Shown: in pieces, positions 1-6,144 of the stretch
Layout: each line of letters starts with the position of its first letter
Position numbering within the stretch: position 1 is the stretch's first letter
From: Candidatus Bathyarchaeota archaeon
GTDB lineage: Archaea > Thermoproteota > Bathyarchaeia > TCS64
DNA length: 13,815 nt
Direction of reading: 5' to 3'
Assembly (NCBI GenBank): GCA_014729945.1
Contig: WJJC01000135.1
Location: 1 to 13,815, forward strand
The notes under the pieces: generated by a model
Told to the model about the DNA's origin: nothing
Database searches by the model: none
What the model saw: only the letters and a program-made list of their open reading frames with translations
Program-made: the position numbers and the translations under genes

Positions 1-1176
1 GAGCTATTCGAGGCAGCCAGCTTAGCAGTAGGTGGTAAAATCAGTGACGAAGAGGTCAAATATCTTGAGGATATATGCTGTGGTCCCGGTGCATGTGGTG
101 GAATGTTCACTGCAAACACCATGCAATGTCTAATTGAGAGCATTGGAATGACATTACCATATATGGCAACAGCAAAATCAACAGGCATGGAACGAGCAAA
201 ACTAGCGAAAGAAGGCGGTGAAATGATCATCGAACTCCTTGAAAAAGGCATTACGCCGAGAAAGATTATGACAGAGTCGGCTTTCCATAATGCTATCAAA
301 GCGGACATGGCTCTAGGCGGGAGCACTAACACTGTTCTCCACTTAAAAGCTGTTGCAGAGGAATGTGAGATCGATCTCCCGCTTGACTTGTTTGATGAAT
401 TAAGCAAGAAGACGCCACATCTATGTAATATGGCTCCAGCTGGGCCGCTCAAGATAACTGATCTTCATGATGCAGGGGGTATACCTGCCGTATTGAAACG
501 ATTGGAGGACAGACTAGATACCGGCGTTATCACCGCATCAGGTAAGATCCTCAAAGAGAACCTTGAGGGAGTGAAGATATTTGATGAGGAGATTGTTCGG
601 CCTATTAGCAACCCGATTCATGAGACGGGAGGCATAGCGATAATGAAAGGAAACATATCGCCCAAAGGGGGTGTGACCAAGATGGCTGCCATCGATCCAT
701 CTATGTGGGAATTTACAGCTACAGCCAAATGTTATAATACAGAGCAAGCGGCGCTGAAGGCCATTCATGGTGGTGAGATTAAGAACGGTGATATCATCAT
801 CATACGTTATGAAGGGCCCAAGGGTGGGCCAGGTATGCGTGAAATGCTAGCTGCCACAAGCGCGGTAATGGGTTATGGACTGGATAAAGTCGCGCTCTTA
901 ACTGATGGAAGATTCAGCGGCGCTAGTAGAGGTCCATGTATAGGGCATATTAGTCCTGAGGCAGCAGCTGGTGGACCTATTGCACTTATCAAGGACGGCG
1001 ATGAGTTGAGCATTGATGTACCTAATAGGAAGCTACATCTGCATGTCTCTGATGAAGAGTTGTCTATAAGGAGGGCTGCGTGGAAGCCAATGCCTCCCAA
1101 GGTAACTACTGGATATCTTGCACGATACGCGAAGATGGTTACCAGTGCTGATCGAGGAGCAGTTCTCAAAGCATAG
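1..1176 (+). CDS. ilvD: Dihydroxy-acid dehydratase, C-terminal part (5' end outside window)
   Basis: Dehydrates 2,3-dihydroxy-isovalerate or -methylvalerate to the 2-keto acid, the third step of valine/isoleucine (and leucine) synthesis, in the cytoplasm. The reading frame is open from base 1; 391 codons are present of the roughly 550 usual in the family, so about 160 N-terminal residues and two of the three Fe-S cysteines lie upstream. Visible here: [15 protein letters not shown] at window residues 27-41, whose second Cys (residue 32) is the third Fe-S ligand, and the C-terminal [20 protein letters not shown] block, typical of IlvD and containing the catalytic Ser of GRFSG. An ATG at 103 is internal, because the Fe-S motif lies before it. 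It converges on the M16 peptidase gene with 246 nt between. The main alternative is the sugar-acid dehydratase branch (Edd-like), but the GRFSGASRG and [12 protein letters not shown] forms favour IlvD. Confidence 0.95.
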   Translation, partial: ELFEAASLAVGGKISDEEVKYLEDICCGPGACGGMFTANTMQCLIESIGMTLPYMATAKSTGMERAKLAKEGGEMIIELLEKGITPRKIMTESAFHNAIKADMALGGSTNTVLHLKAVAEECEIDLPLDLFDELSKKTPHLCNMAPAGPLKITDLHDAGGIPAVLKRLEDRLDTGVITASGKILKENLEGVKIFDEEIVRPISNPIHETGGIAIMKGNISPKGGVTKMAAIDPSMWEFTATAKCYNTEQAALKAIHGGEIKNGDIIIIRYEGPKGGPGMREMLAATSAVMGYGLDKVALLTDGRFSGASRGPCIGHISPEAAAGGPIALIKDGDELSIDVPNRKLHLHVSDEELSIRRAAWKPMPPKVTTGYLARYAKMVTSADRGAVLKA

Positions 1177-1262
1177 GTTTCAAACTTTTCTATTGTTATT
1201 TACTATTTTTCATAGGGTTTCTGTTTTTTCTTTATGGCGTCTTTTTTAACTAAAACCCGGGC
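1177..1262 (+). terminator. T-rich 3' region of ilvD
   Basis: The 80 nt after the ilvD stop contain several runs of four to six T on the sense strand (for example near 1205, 1223 and 1243) without a strong hairpin. This is the usual look of archaeal oligo-T intrinsic termination. Inferred from composition only. Confidence 0.5.
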
Positions 1263-1286
1263 TTTGTCTCAAAATATTGAGACAAA
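1263..1286. repeat. Perfect 10-bp inverted repeat, TTTGTCTCAA / TTGAGACAAA
   Basis: Arms 1263-1272 and 1277-1286 are perfect reverse complements around a 4-nt AATA spacer. It lies between the convergent ilvD and M16 genes and would form a tight hairpin in either transcript, or a dyad protein site. The half TTGAGACAAAAT (1277-1288) recurs at 4995-5006, directly after the threonine dehydrogenase stop codon. Confidence 0.6.
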
Positions 1287-1365
1287 ATCAATGTTTTTTA
1301 AGGGCATGATATTCAACAGTTGTGTTTAGTATTTTTTATTCAATAAACAGTAATCTAGGTCATAG

Positions 1366-1407
1366 TTTTTTGCTGGTTTACCCTAGGGTATTGGGTGAGA
1401 AAAACCT
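1366..1407 (-). repeat. CCCTAGGG intergenic motif, copy 1
   Basis: The core TACCCTAGGGTA (1379-1390) is a perfect 12-bp palindrome. Read on the minus strand it is followed by AAACCAGCAAAAAAC and preceded by a GGTTTTT tract, matching the flanks of the copies near 4882, 9784 and 13633. It lies 33 nt beyond the stop of the M16 gene, between convergent genes. Confidence 0.6.
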
Positions 1408-1422
1408 CTGTAAAAGTGAGAC

Positions 1423-2691
1423 CTAAGCTAAATAGTCTCGAATATTCTCTGATTCTTTTTCAGACATCCCTAGAGTCGTTATCGCGATCTTATCGGCTTT
1501 GAAAAGATTATTTGCTACACGACATATGTCTTCATTTGTAACTGATTCTAGTAAAGAGATAATATCATCGACGGTTCTAGGCTTCCCTCGTCTCAAAGTT
1601 GAAACCCCTAGATGATGCATTCTCTGTCGATTGCTCTCTGAGCTCAAAGTATACAACCCAATTGTCTTATGTTTAACCTTTTCAAGTGTATCCTGATCCA
1701 ACCCTTTTTTCATGGATTTAAGTTCACGAAATATGATTTCTACTAACTCGCCGAGGTTCTTTTTTCTTGTGCCTGCGAAAACATTGAATGCACCAATATC
1801 AGCAAAGCTCTGATTTTGTGTATAGATATTATACACCAAACCTCTTTTTTCCCTAGCTTCTTGAAATAACAAACTACTAGCTCCCAATCCAAGGTAGCTG
1901 GAAATAATGGATTGCGCAGCACTATCCTTGCTCCCATATTCGTTACCTGGTGTTGAGATACATAACTGAACTTGGCCTGTATTGCGTGGAATGTACTTTT
2001 GACCCGGGAAATGCTCTGGTGACCTGCGATCTTTTGCACAGTTACCCCTACCTTTTTGGAGGAAATTATCCAAGCTAGAAACCAGTGATTCATGGTCAAC
2101 AGCGCCGGCACCAACTATGATCAAGTCACAGCTATAATTTTCTTCGTAGTACTCGTGTATGGTCTCTATGGGCATCTGGGAGATGGTTTCGATCGTTCCA
2201 CTAATGGGGTGAGCGATAGGATTCCCTCGCCATATATTTTGAGCATACAGCTCATGTATCAGGCTACTGGGATCATCCCACATTTGCTTAATTTCCTCCA
2301 AGATTACCTGTCGTTCCATCGCAATGTCTTCTTTTTTCAATAAACTGTTTTGCAACATATCACAAAGTAGTTCTGTTGCTATATCTTGATCTCTGTTTAG
2401 AACCCTAGCATAGTATGCCGTCAGGTCACGATCGGTGAACGCGTTTAGATGTCCTCCGCGATTCTCTATCATAGAAGAGATTTCTCTTGAAGTTCTGGTT
2501 TTTGTGCCTTTGAAAAGTAGGTGCTCGAGGAAGTGGCTACAACCCAGTTGATTTTTCTCCTCGTCTCTTGAACCAGTATTAACCCATATACCAACACTTG
2601 TTGATCTGGCTAAAGCGTTGTGTTCAGTTATCACACGTACGTTCTTAGACAACGGTTCATCTTTTAGTTTGATTGACATTGACGTTTTCAT
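1423..2691 (-). CDS. M16 family zinc peptidase (pitrilysin / processing-peptidase type)
   Basis: A 422-residue zinc metallopeptidase of the M16B type (one subunit of the YmxG/PqqL/mitochondrial processing peptidase family). The inverted zinc motif HFLEH is at residues 53-57. The third ligand is in LEEIK at E133, 76 residues after H57, the family spacing. The second domain has the LGLGASSLLFQEAREKRG-VYNIY signature (about 268-290), whose R283 and Y288 match the substrate-binding Arg/Tyr pair. Both halves are therefore on one chain, and no partner gene is adjacent. No signal peptide or membrane segment is visible, so it is probably cytoplasmic. The first ATG (2691) abuts a GGGGG tract. The ATG at codon 5 (2679) has a more usable 12-nt spacing and may be the real start. 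A TATA-like box lies at 2711-2720. Substrate unknown. Confidence 0.88.
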   Translation of the reverse strand: MKTSMSIKLKDEPLSKNVRVITEHNALARSTSVGIWVNTGSRDEEKNQLGCSHFLEHLLFKGTKTRTSREISSMIENRGGHLNAFTDRDLTAYYARVLNRDQDIATELLCDMLQNSLLKKEDIAMERQVILEEIKQMWDDPSSLIHELYAQNIWRGNPIAHPISGTIETISQMPIETIHEYYEENYSCDLIIVGAGAVDHESLVSSLDNFLQKGRGNCAKDRRSPEHFPGQKYIPRNTGQVQLCISTPGNEYGSKDSAAQSIISSYLGLGASSLLFQEAREKRGLVYNIYTQNQSFADIGAFNVFAGTRKKNLGELVEIIFRELKSMKKGLDQDTLEKVKHKTIGLYTLSSESNRQRMHHLGVSTLRRGKPRTVDDIISLLESVTNEDICRVANNLFKADKIAITTLGMSEKESENIRDYLA

Positions 2692-2702
2692 CCCCCTTTC
2701 AG

Positions 2703-2745
2703 CCGTAACGAAATAAAAATCTACGTCTTCATGACTCAGTTACGG
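2703..2745 (-). promoter_or_regulatory. Promoter of the M16 gene with flanking CCGTAAC inverted pair
   Basis: On the minus strand an A/T box (ATTTTTATTT, 2711-2720) lies about 24-36 nt before the two candidate starts. A 7-bp inverted pair, CCGTAAC (2703-2709) and GTTACGG (2739-2745), straddles it. A dyad flanking a TATA box could be an operator, but 7 bp arms in AT-rich DNA may arise by chance. Confidence 0.35.
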
Positions 2746-2766
2746 TAAAAAACAGGGAAAAAGAAC

Positions 2767-2952
2767 ATGGATATAATTTATATCTATCCGTTTTTTGAGT
2801 GTTTAAATACTAAACCAATAATCAAGAATAAAGGGTTAAATAATGGCGTTATTTTTGTTCAATATTGTATCATAAGTGTAATGTCTACAAGCGATTGTTT
2901 TACGCCTTATTATAAAAGTACCTTCAAGAATTTGGATACAAACAATATCCAT
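2767..2952. mobile_element. MITE-like element with terminal inverted repeats, copy A (186 bp)
   Basis: Left end ATGGATATAATTTATATC (2767-2784) and right end GATACAAACAATATCCAT (2935-2952) are imperfect terminal inverted repeats, 15 of 18 positions matching. The right 51 bp (2902-2952) match 44 of 51 positions with 9099-9149, without gaps. The left 18 bp match 17 of 18 with 8963-8980. The distance from left end to the ACGCCTT block is 135 bp here and 136 bp in copy B. No full transposase is encoded. Short ORFs through it are not conserved as protein: codon differences are not biased to third positions. No clear target-site duplication was seen. Confidence 0.65.
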
Positions 2953-2986
2953 GTTTTTACGTGGTTTCCATGAAGACGGATAAGTA

Positions 2987-3739
2987 TCAGGGGGACAGAT
3001 ATGATGAAAATTCAACGCCATACGGGGTTAATGATATCTTGTAGTTTTTCTTTGTGCTCAAACCAAGTTTCTGCCGTATTTTTCCAGGAAGATCCAAGGG
3101 TATTTCTTTTAGATAATATAGCGGGAGCATGTTGGATTTTTCTTGGTCTTCAATTAACTCTAATATCATTTGAGCATTAATGCCTGTCTCCTTGGATAGA
3201 GAAAATAAATCTGCCTCACATTTCTTATGCAGTGCTTTGAGTAAACTAAGATGAATGAATAGAACCCGTATCTTCTCTAAGTCTTCAAAGTTCGTGTCTT
3301 CAAGGTCTGGAGGAGTCTCAATCTTTTTTTTATTGATTGTGGGTACTACTTTTTCAATGGTTTGGATAGGGGTATTTCCCATAAAAACCTCCAGTGATCT
3401 GGCTGTTTTTCGCCCTTTTGGGCTCAGTTTCCAGAGATCAAAAGTATATCTTCTATCGTAGGGTTTTGTGGTGGGTTTGCCTCTTTCAGGTGCTTTTTGG
3501 ACTAGTCCTGCATCTTGTAGTGTACTTAGCCAGTTGTTTAATTCGACTTTACTTAGTTTATTTTTTTGTTTTTCAAGTATGGGCTGTATATCATAGGTTG
3601 TTAGGTATTCTCTATGTGCATCTCTTAGCACTAGGTATATGTGTCGAGCGTTCTTGCTCTGTAGGGGTCTTAACACAGTCTCAAATATTTGGTCTAGTTC
3701 TTCCCAGTTTGTGGGTTGGAACTTGTCTTTTTGATTAAT
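2987..3739 (-). CDS. Winged-helix DNA-binding protein, probable transcription regulator (ATT start proposed)
   Basis: Family not recognised. Two winged-helix-like segments are visible: an N-terminal one (helix RHIYLVLRDA, then a YLTTYDIQPILEKQ and KVELNNWLSTLQDAGLVQK recognition-helix region, then a basic RGKPTTKPYDRRYTF wing), and a C-terminal one after a Pro/Lys linker (IRVLFIHLSLLKALHK to the end). The nearest conventional start is GTG at 3676 (229 codons) without a good ribosome site. The frame continues 21 codons upstream with protein-like sequence (NWEELDQIFET) to ATT at 3739. That ATT is preceded at 5 nt by GGGAG (3745-3749) and about 40 nt by a TATA-like AATATTAATATT, so I prefer it (250 residues). 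It is divergent from the hydroxyacid dehydrogenase gene, with paired palindromes between, so regulation of itself and that gene is likely. Effector unknown. Confidence 0.65.
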   Translation of the reverse strand: MNQKDKFQPTNWEELDQIFETVLRPLQSKNARHIYLVLRDAHREYLTTYDIQPILEKQKNKLSKVELNNWLSTLQDAGLVQKAPERGKPTTKPYDRRYTFDLWKLSPKGRKTARSLEVFMGNTPIQTIEKVVPTINKKKIETPPDLEDTNFEDLEKIRVLFIHLSLLKALHKKCEADLFSLSKETGINAQMILELIEDQEKSNMLPLYYLKEIPLDLPGKIRQKLGLSTKKNYKISLTPYGVEFSSYLSP

Positions 3740-3753
3740 CTTTGCTCCCTAGC

Positions 3754-3780
3754 TAATATTCAGTTTTTTTCTGAATATTA
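3754..3780. promoter_or_regulatory. Palindrome IR-a, TCAG-N7-CTGA box over the winged-helix gene promoter
   Basis: TAATATTCAG (3754-3763), seven T, CTGAATATTA (3771-3780): perfect 10-bp arms. It covers the region from the minus-strand TATA-like box to the inferred transcript start of the winged-helix gene, where a bound protein would repress that gene. Its core TCAG-N7-CTGA is the same as in IR-b. Confidence 0.6.
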
Positions 3781-3788
3781 ATATTGCT

Positions 3789-3807
3789 GATCAGAAAAAT
3801 TCTGATC
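3789..3807. promoter_or_regulatory. Palindrome IR-b, TCAG-N7-CTGA box upstream of the dehydrogenase promoter
   Basis: GATCAGAA (3789-3796), AAA, TTCTGATC (3800-3807): perfect 8-bp arms. Its centre lies 31 bp from the centre of IR-a, close to three DNA turns. It ends about 17 nt upstream of the plus-strand TATA-like box. Confidence 0.6.
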
Positions 3808-3818
3808 GTAGAAAAAAC

Positions 3819-3858
3819 GGAAACAATATACACAAAAACAACCAAATAAATCAAGGAG
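3819..3858 (+). promoter_or_regulatory. Promoter and ribosome site of the dehydrogenase gene
   Basis: A purine stretch GGAAAC followed by AATATAC (around 3819-3831) looks like an archaeal BRE/TATA pair. A start of transcription about 25 nt on would leave a leader of only about 12 nt, containing AAGGAG (3853-3858) 6 nt before the ATG at 3865. Inferred from spacing. Confidence 0.45.
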
Positions 3859-3864
3859 ATCGAT

Positions 3865-4845
3865 ATGCCGAAACCCAAAGTCCTAATAACAAGAAATTTT
3901 TTCGACAAAGCCATCGACTTAATTAAAAAAGAAGCAGAAGTGGAGGTCTACCCAAGCGAATTAGACCCAATACCAAGAAATGTGTTGCTTGAAAAAGTCA
4001 GAGATATTCAAGGACTACTTCCAATGCTCACGGATAAGATAGATAAAGTGCTTTTGGATAGGGGTAAAGACCTAAAAGTTGTTAGCAATTATGCCGTTGG
4101 TTACAATAATATCGATGTACATGAAGCCACAAAACACGGAGTTATGGTGACCAACACGCCTGATGTACTTACAGACACTACAGCTGACTGCGCTTTCATG
4201 CTATTAATGGCTATAAGTCGAAGGCTAGTAGAAGTAGATCAATATGTGAGAGAGGGGAAATGGGTTAAAGCTTGGGGTCCCAAAATGCTACTTGGATCGG
4301 ATATAACTGGAAAAACTCTGGGCATAATTGGTTTAGGGAGAATAGGAAAAGCCATGGTCCCTAGGGCCAGAGGCTTCAATATGGACATACTGTATCATAA
4401 CAGGAAAAGAGACTTGGAAGCAGAGCAACTGGGGGTAGAATACAGGAGTCTGGATGAGATACTAATGGAAAGTGACTACATCAGTCTACACGTACCATTA
4501 TCAAAAGAAACAAAACACCTCATAGGCGAACCAGAACTAAAAAAGATGAAAGAGACAGCATATCTCATTAACACTTCCCGTGGACCCGTAGTAGATGAAA
4601 AAGCGTTAACTGAGGCACTTAAAAAAGGGTGGATAAAAGGAGCAGGGCTTGACGTACATTACGAGGAACCAACAGATCCCGACAACCCGTTACTAGAGCT
4701 TTCTAATGTCATAGTGGCTCCACACATAGGGAGCGCAACCATAGAGACTAGGTTGGCCATGGCTATGAAAGCAGCTACAAACCTGATAACAGCGTTAAAG
4801 AGCGAAAAGCCACCAGATCTCATTAACCCCGAGGTTTTGGAGTAA
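3865..4845 (+). CDS. gyaR: D-isomer 2-hydroxyacid dehydrogenase, glyoxylate/hydroxypyruvate reductase type
   Basis: NAD(P)H-dependent reduction of a 2-keto acid, most likely glyoxylate or hydroxypyruvate, in the cytoplasm. The 326 residues match archaeal GyaR in length and along the whole chain, as recalled from the Pyrococcus enzyme. Visible: the NYAVGYNNIDV and TNTPDVLTDTTAD block (75-108), the Rossmann loop GLGRIG (156-161), and the catalytic triad R239 (NTSRGPVVDE), E268 (YEEP) and H287 (PHIGSAT). After the second Rossmann strand the sequence is YHNRKR (177-182). The basic residues in place of an acidic one suggest NADPH rather than NADH. No ACT or extra C-terminal domain, so it is not full-length SerA. 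It is divergent from a winged-helix protein gene, with two operator-like palindromes between. D-lactate or phosphoglycerate as substrate cannot be excluded. Confidence 0.88.
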   Translation: MPKPKVLITRNFFDKAIDLIKKEAEVEVYPSELDPIPRNVLLEKVRDIQGLLPMLTDKIDKVLLDRGKDLKVVSNYAVGYNNIDVHEATKHGVMVTNTPDVLTDTTADCAFMLLMAISRRLVEVDQYVREGKWVKAWGPKMLLGSDITGKTLGIIGLGRIGKAMVPRARGFNMDILYHNRKRDLEAEQLGVEYRSLDEILMESDYISLHVPLSKETKHLIGEPELKKMKETAYLINTSRGPVVDEKALTEALKKGWIKGAGLDVHYEEPTDPDNPLLELSNVIVAPHIGSATIETRLAMAMKAATNLITALKSEKPPDLINPEVLE

Positions 4846-4880
4846 ATTTCGTTTTTTGCCGCATATTTTCTTTCCTAATA
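4846..4880 (+). terminator. Oligo-T terminator of the dehydrogenase gene
   Basis: T6 at about 4852 and further T4/T3 runs follow the stop within 30 nt on the sense strand. They lead directly into the CCCTAGGG motif copy 2. Confidence 0.45.
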
Positions 4881-4908
4881 CCCCTAGGGTAAGTGAAGGT
4901 AAAATACC
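4863..4908 (+). repeat. CCCTAGGG intergenic motif, copy 2
   Basis: ATATTTTC, then 10 nt, then CCCCTAGGGTAA, later GGTAAAATACC. Spacing from ATATTTTC (4864-4871) to the CCCC is identical to copy 3 (9765-9772). Between the convergent dehydrogenase and threonine dehydrogenase genes. Confidence 0.6.
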
Positions 4909-4921
4909 GAGTGATTTTAAG

Positions 4922-4978
4922 ACGTGTGGATTTTTTTTATGTCTTTCATAAAGTTCTATGAAAAACATCTAAACACGT
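4922..4978. repeat. Long imperfect inverted repeat between convergent genes
   Basis: Nested arms: ACGTGT (4922-4927) with ACACGT (4973-4978), and ATGTCTTTCAT (4939-4949) with ATGAAAAACAT (4958-4968), the latter with one mismatch and an 8-nt loop. In RNA it would be a long hairpin with internal loops, possibly a bidirectional 3'-end structure. Confidence 0.5.
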
Positions 4979-5007
4979 TTTTTGTAACAGAGTTTTGAGA
5001 CAAAATA

Positions 5008-5973
5008 CTATAATTCCCCTCTCTCATACCTTTCTCTAAGAACCTTCAGCATATCAGCCACCATAGTCTTCAAGCCAAAGTCTGGAGACCACCCCCATTC
5101 CTCACGGGCAGCACTATCATCAATAGATTTTGGCCAAGAATCAGCAATTTTTTGCCTAAAATCAGGCTCATAAGTGGTCGTAAACTCAGGAATATGAGTC
5201 TTTATCTCAGCCGCCAATTCCTCTGGGCTGAAGCTTAATGCACCCAGATTAAAGTCTGTATGATGCTCTAAGTTCTCGACCGGTGCATCCATCAACATCT
5301 GGAAGGCTTTGAGACAGTCAGGCATGTATATCATAGGTAAAGTTGAATCCGGTTTCAGAAAACACGTGTATTTTTGATTTTTTATGGCCTCGTAGAATAT
5401 TTCAACAGCGTAATCAGTCGTTCCTCCGCCGGGAGGCGAAACACTACTGATCACCCCGGGTAATCTTGCGCCTCTTACATCTACACCCCATTTTTCATAG
5501 TAGTAATTGCCTAAAAGCTCTCCAACCACTTTGGTAATACCATATATTGTTCTCGGCTTTAAGACAGTTTCCTGAGGAGTTTCAGTTTTTGGTGTTTCAG
5601 GCCCAAACGCAGCTATACTGCTTGGATGGAATATCTTCGATATTTTCCCCTTTTTTGCTACGGCGAGTATATTGCAGAAACCCTCTATGTTTACTTTCCA
5701 CGCTAATTCTGGTTTCTTCTCCCCCGCCGCACTCAATATGGCCGCTAGGTGATATGTGGTATCTATGTCATATTGTTTAACTAGTTCATTTACTCTTTCT
5801 TGTTCTAAAACATCCAGTTCCTCGTAGTTGCCTCTAAAATCATCATGGGGATCACGTATATCTGTAGCTAGAACATTATCGATCCCGTATCTATCCTGCA
5901 GATCTTCTACAAGTTCAGATCCTATTTGGCCCATGGCGCCAGTTACTAAAACTCGTCTAATGTCTCCACCCAT
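5008..5973 (-). CDS. L-threonine 3-dehydrogenase, SDR (epimerase-like) type
   Basis: Oxidises L-threonine with NAD+ to 2-amino-3-ketobutyrate, which the divergent kbl product cleaves with CoA to glycine and acetyl-CoA. This is the short-chain (UDP-galactose-epimerase-like) enzyme, not the zinc MDR-type Tdh. Numbering from the start used: TGAMGQIG (11-18) NAD loop, D38 after the second strand (ATDIRD), HLAAILSAAGEK (75-86), PSS (117-119), and catalytic Y144xxxK148 in YGITK. It also has GTTDYAVEIFY, PMIYMPDCLKA and FRQKIADSWPKSIDDSAA, all typical of the family. The frame is open to 6069, but a TATA box (TTTATATAT, 6019-6027) puts transcription at about 5997, so the upstream codons are not transcribed. 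ATG at 5973 leaves a 321-residue protein starting as relatives do. ATG 5982, or ATT 5961 behind GGTGGA, remain possible. Confidence 0.92.
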   Translation of the reverse strand: MGGDIRRVLVTGAMGQIGSELVEDLQDRYGIDNVLATDIRDPHDDFRGNYEELDVLEQERVNELVKQYDIDTTYHLAAILSAAGEKKPELAWKVNIEGFCNILAVAKKGKISKIFHPSSIAAFGPETPKTETPQETVLKPRTIYGITKVVGELLGNYYYEKWGVDVRGARLPGVISSVSPPGGGTTDYAVEIFYEAIKNQKYTCFLKPDSTLPMIYMPDCLKAFQMLMDAPVENLEHHTDFNLGALSFSPEELAAEIKTHIPEFTTTYEPDFRQKIADSWPKSIDDSAAREEWGWSPDFGLKTMVADMLKVLRERYERGEL

Positions 5974-6018
5974 CAGAACCATCAAGAATCTTGGACTCTT
6001 GTGTTTAAAACAGTTACC

Positions 6019-6027
6019 ATATATAAA
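6019..6027 (-). promoter_or_regulatory. TATA box of the threonine dehydrogenase gene
   Basis: TTTATATAT on the minus strand, centred 50 nt before the chosen ATG. An archaeal start about 25 nt downstream gives a leader of about 24 nt. It decides against the longer reading frame to 6069. Confidence 0.6.
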
Positions 6028-6098
6028 CAGGATTACTTGTTTACTGGTGAAAGACTGGTTATGTCCCATAATTCTGTTACAAAAAACCGGAATATCAG

Positions 6099-6138
6099 AA
6101 AAAATTAAACATAAGCCAAGATAACAATCTATGAAGGT
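6099..6138 (+). promoter_or_regulatory. Promoter and ribosome site of kbl
   Basis: AAAAATTAAAC (6099-6109) is a TATA-like box about 40 nt before the ATG. AAGGT (6134-6138) sits 6 nt before the ATG. The threonine dehydrogenase and kbl promoters are back to back, about 75 nt apart, allowing joint control, but no dyad was recognised between them. Confidence 0.4.
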
Positions 6139-6144
6139 TACACT

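Noticed and set aside
103..1176. ilvD starting at the ATG at 103
   Set aside because: The frame is open from base 1, and the Fe-S cysteine motif begins upstream of that ATG; it is a truncated gene, not a short one.
2767..2973. 68-codon plus-strand ORF starting in the left end of TIR element copy A
   Set aside because: The same frame in copy B stops after nine codons; low-complexity AT-driven sequence.
2836..3021. Minus-strand ORF similar in sequence to the ORF at 8961-9203 (both contain LEGxFIIRR)
   Set aside because: The similarity comes from the two TIR elements. The first ORF also overlaps the winged-helix gene end, and codon differences are not third-position biased, so protein selection is not supported.
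4359..4366. A fifth CCCTAGGG octamer
   Set aside because: It lies inside the dehydrogenase coding sequence and lacks the A-rich and ACCCC/GTAAA flanks of the four intergenic copies.
5974..6069. N-terminal extension of the threonine dehydrogenase to an ATG at 6069
   Set aside because: A strong TATA box at 6019-6027 lies inside it, the extension is unlike the family, and relatives begin a few residues before the VTGxxGQIG loop.
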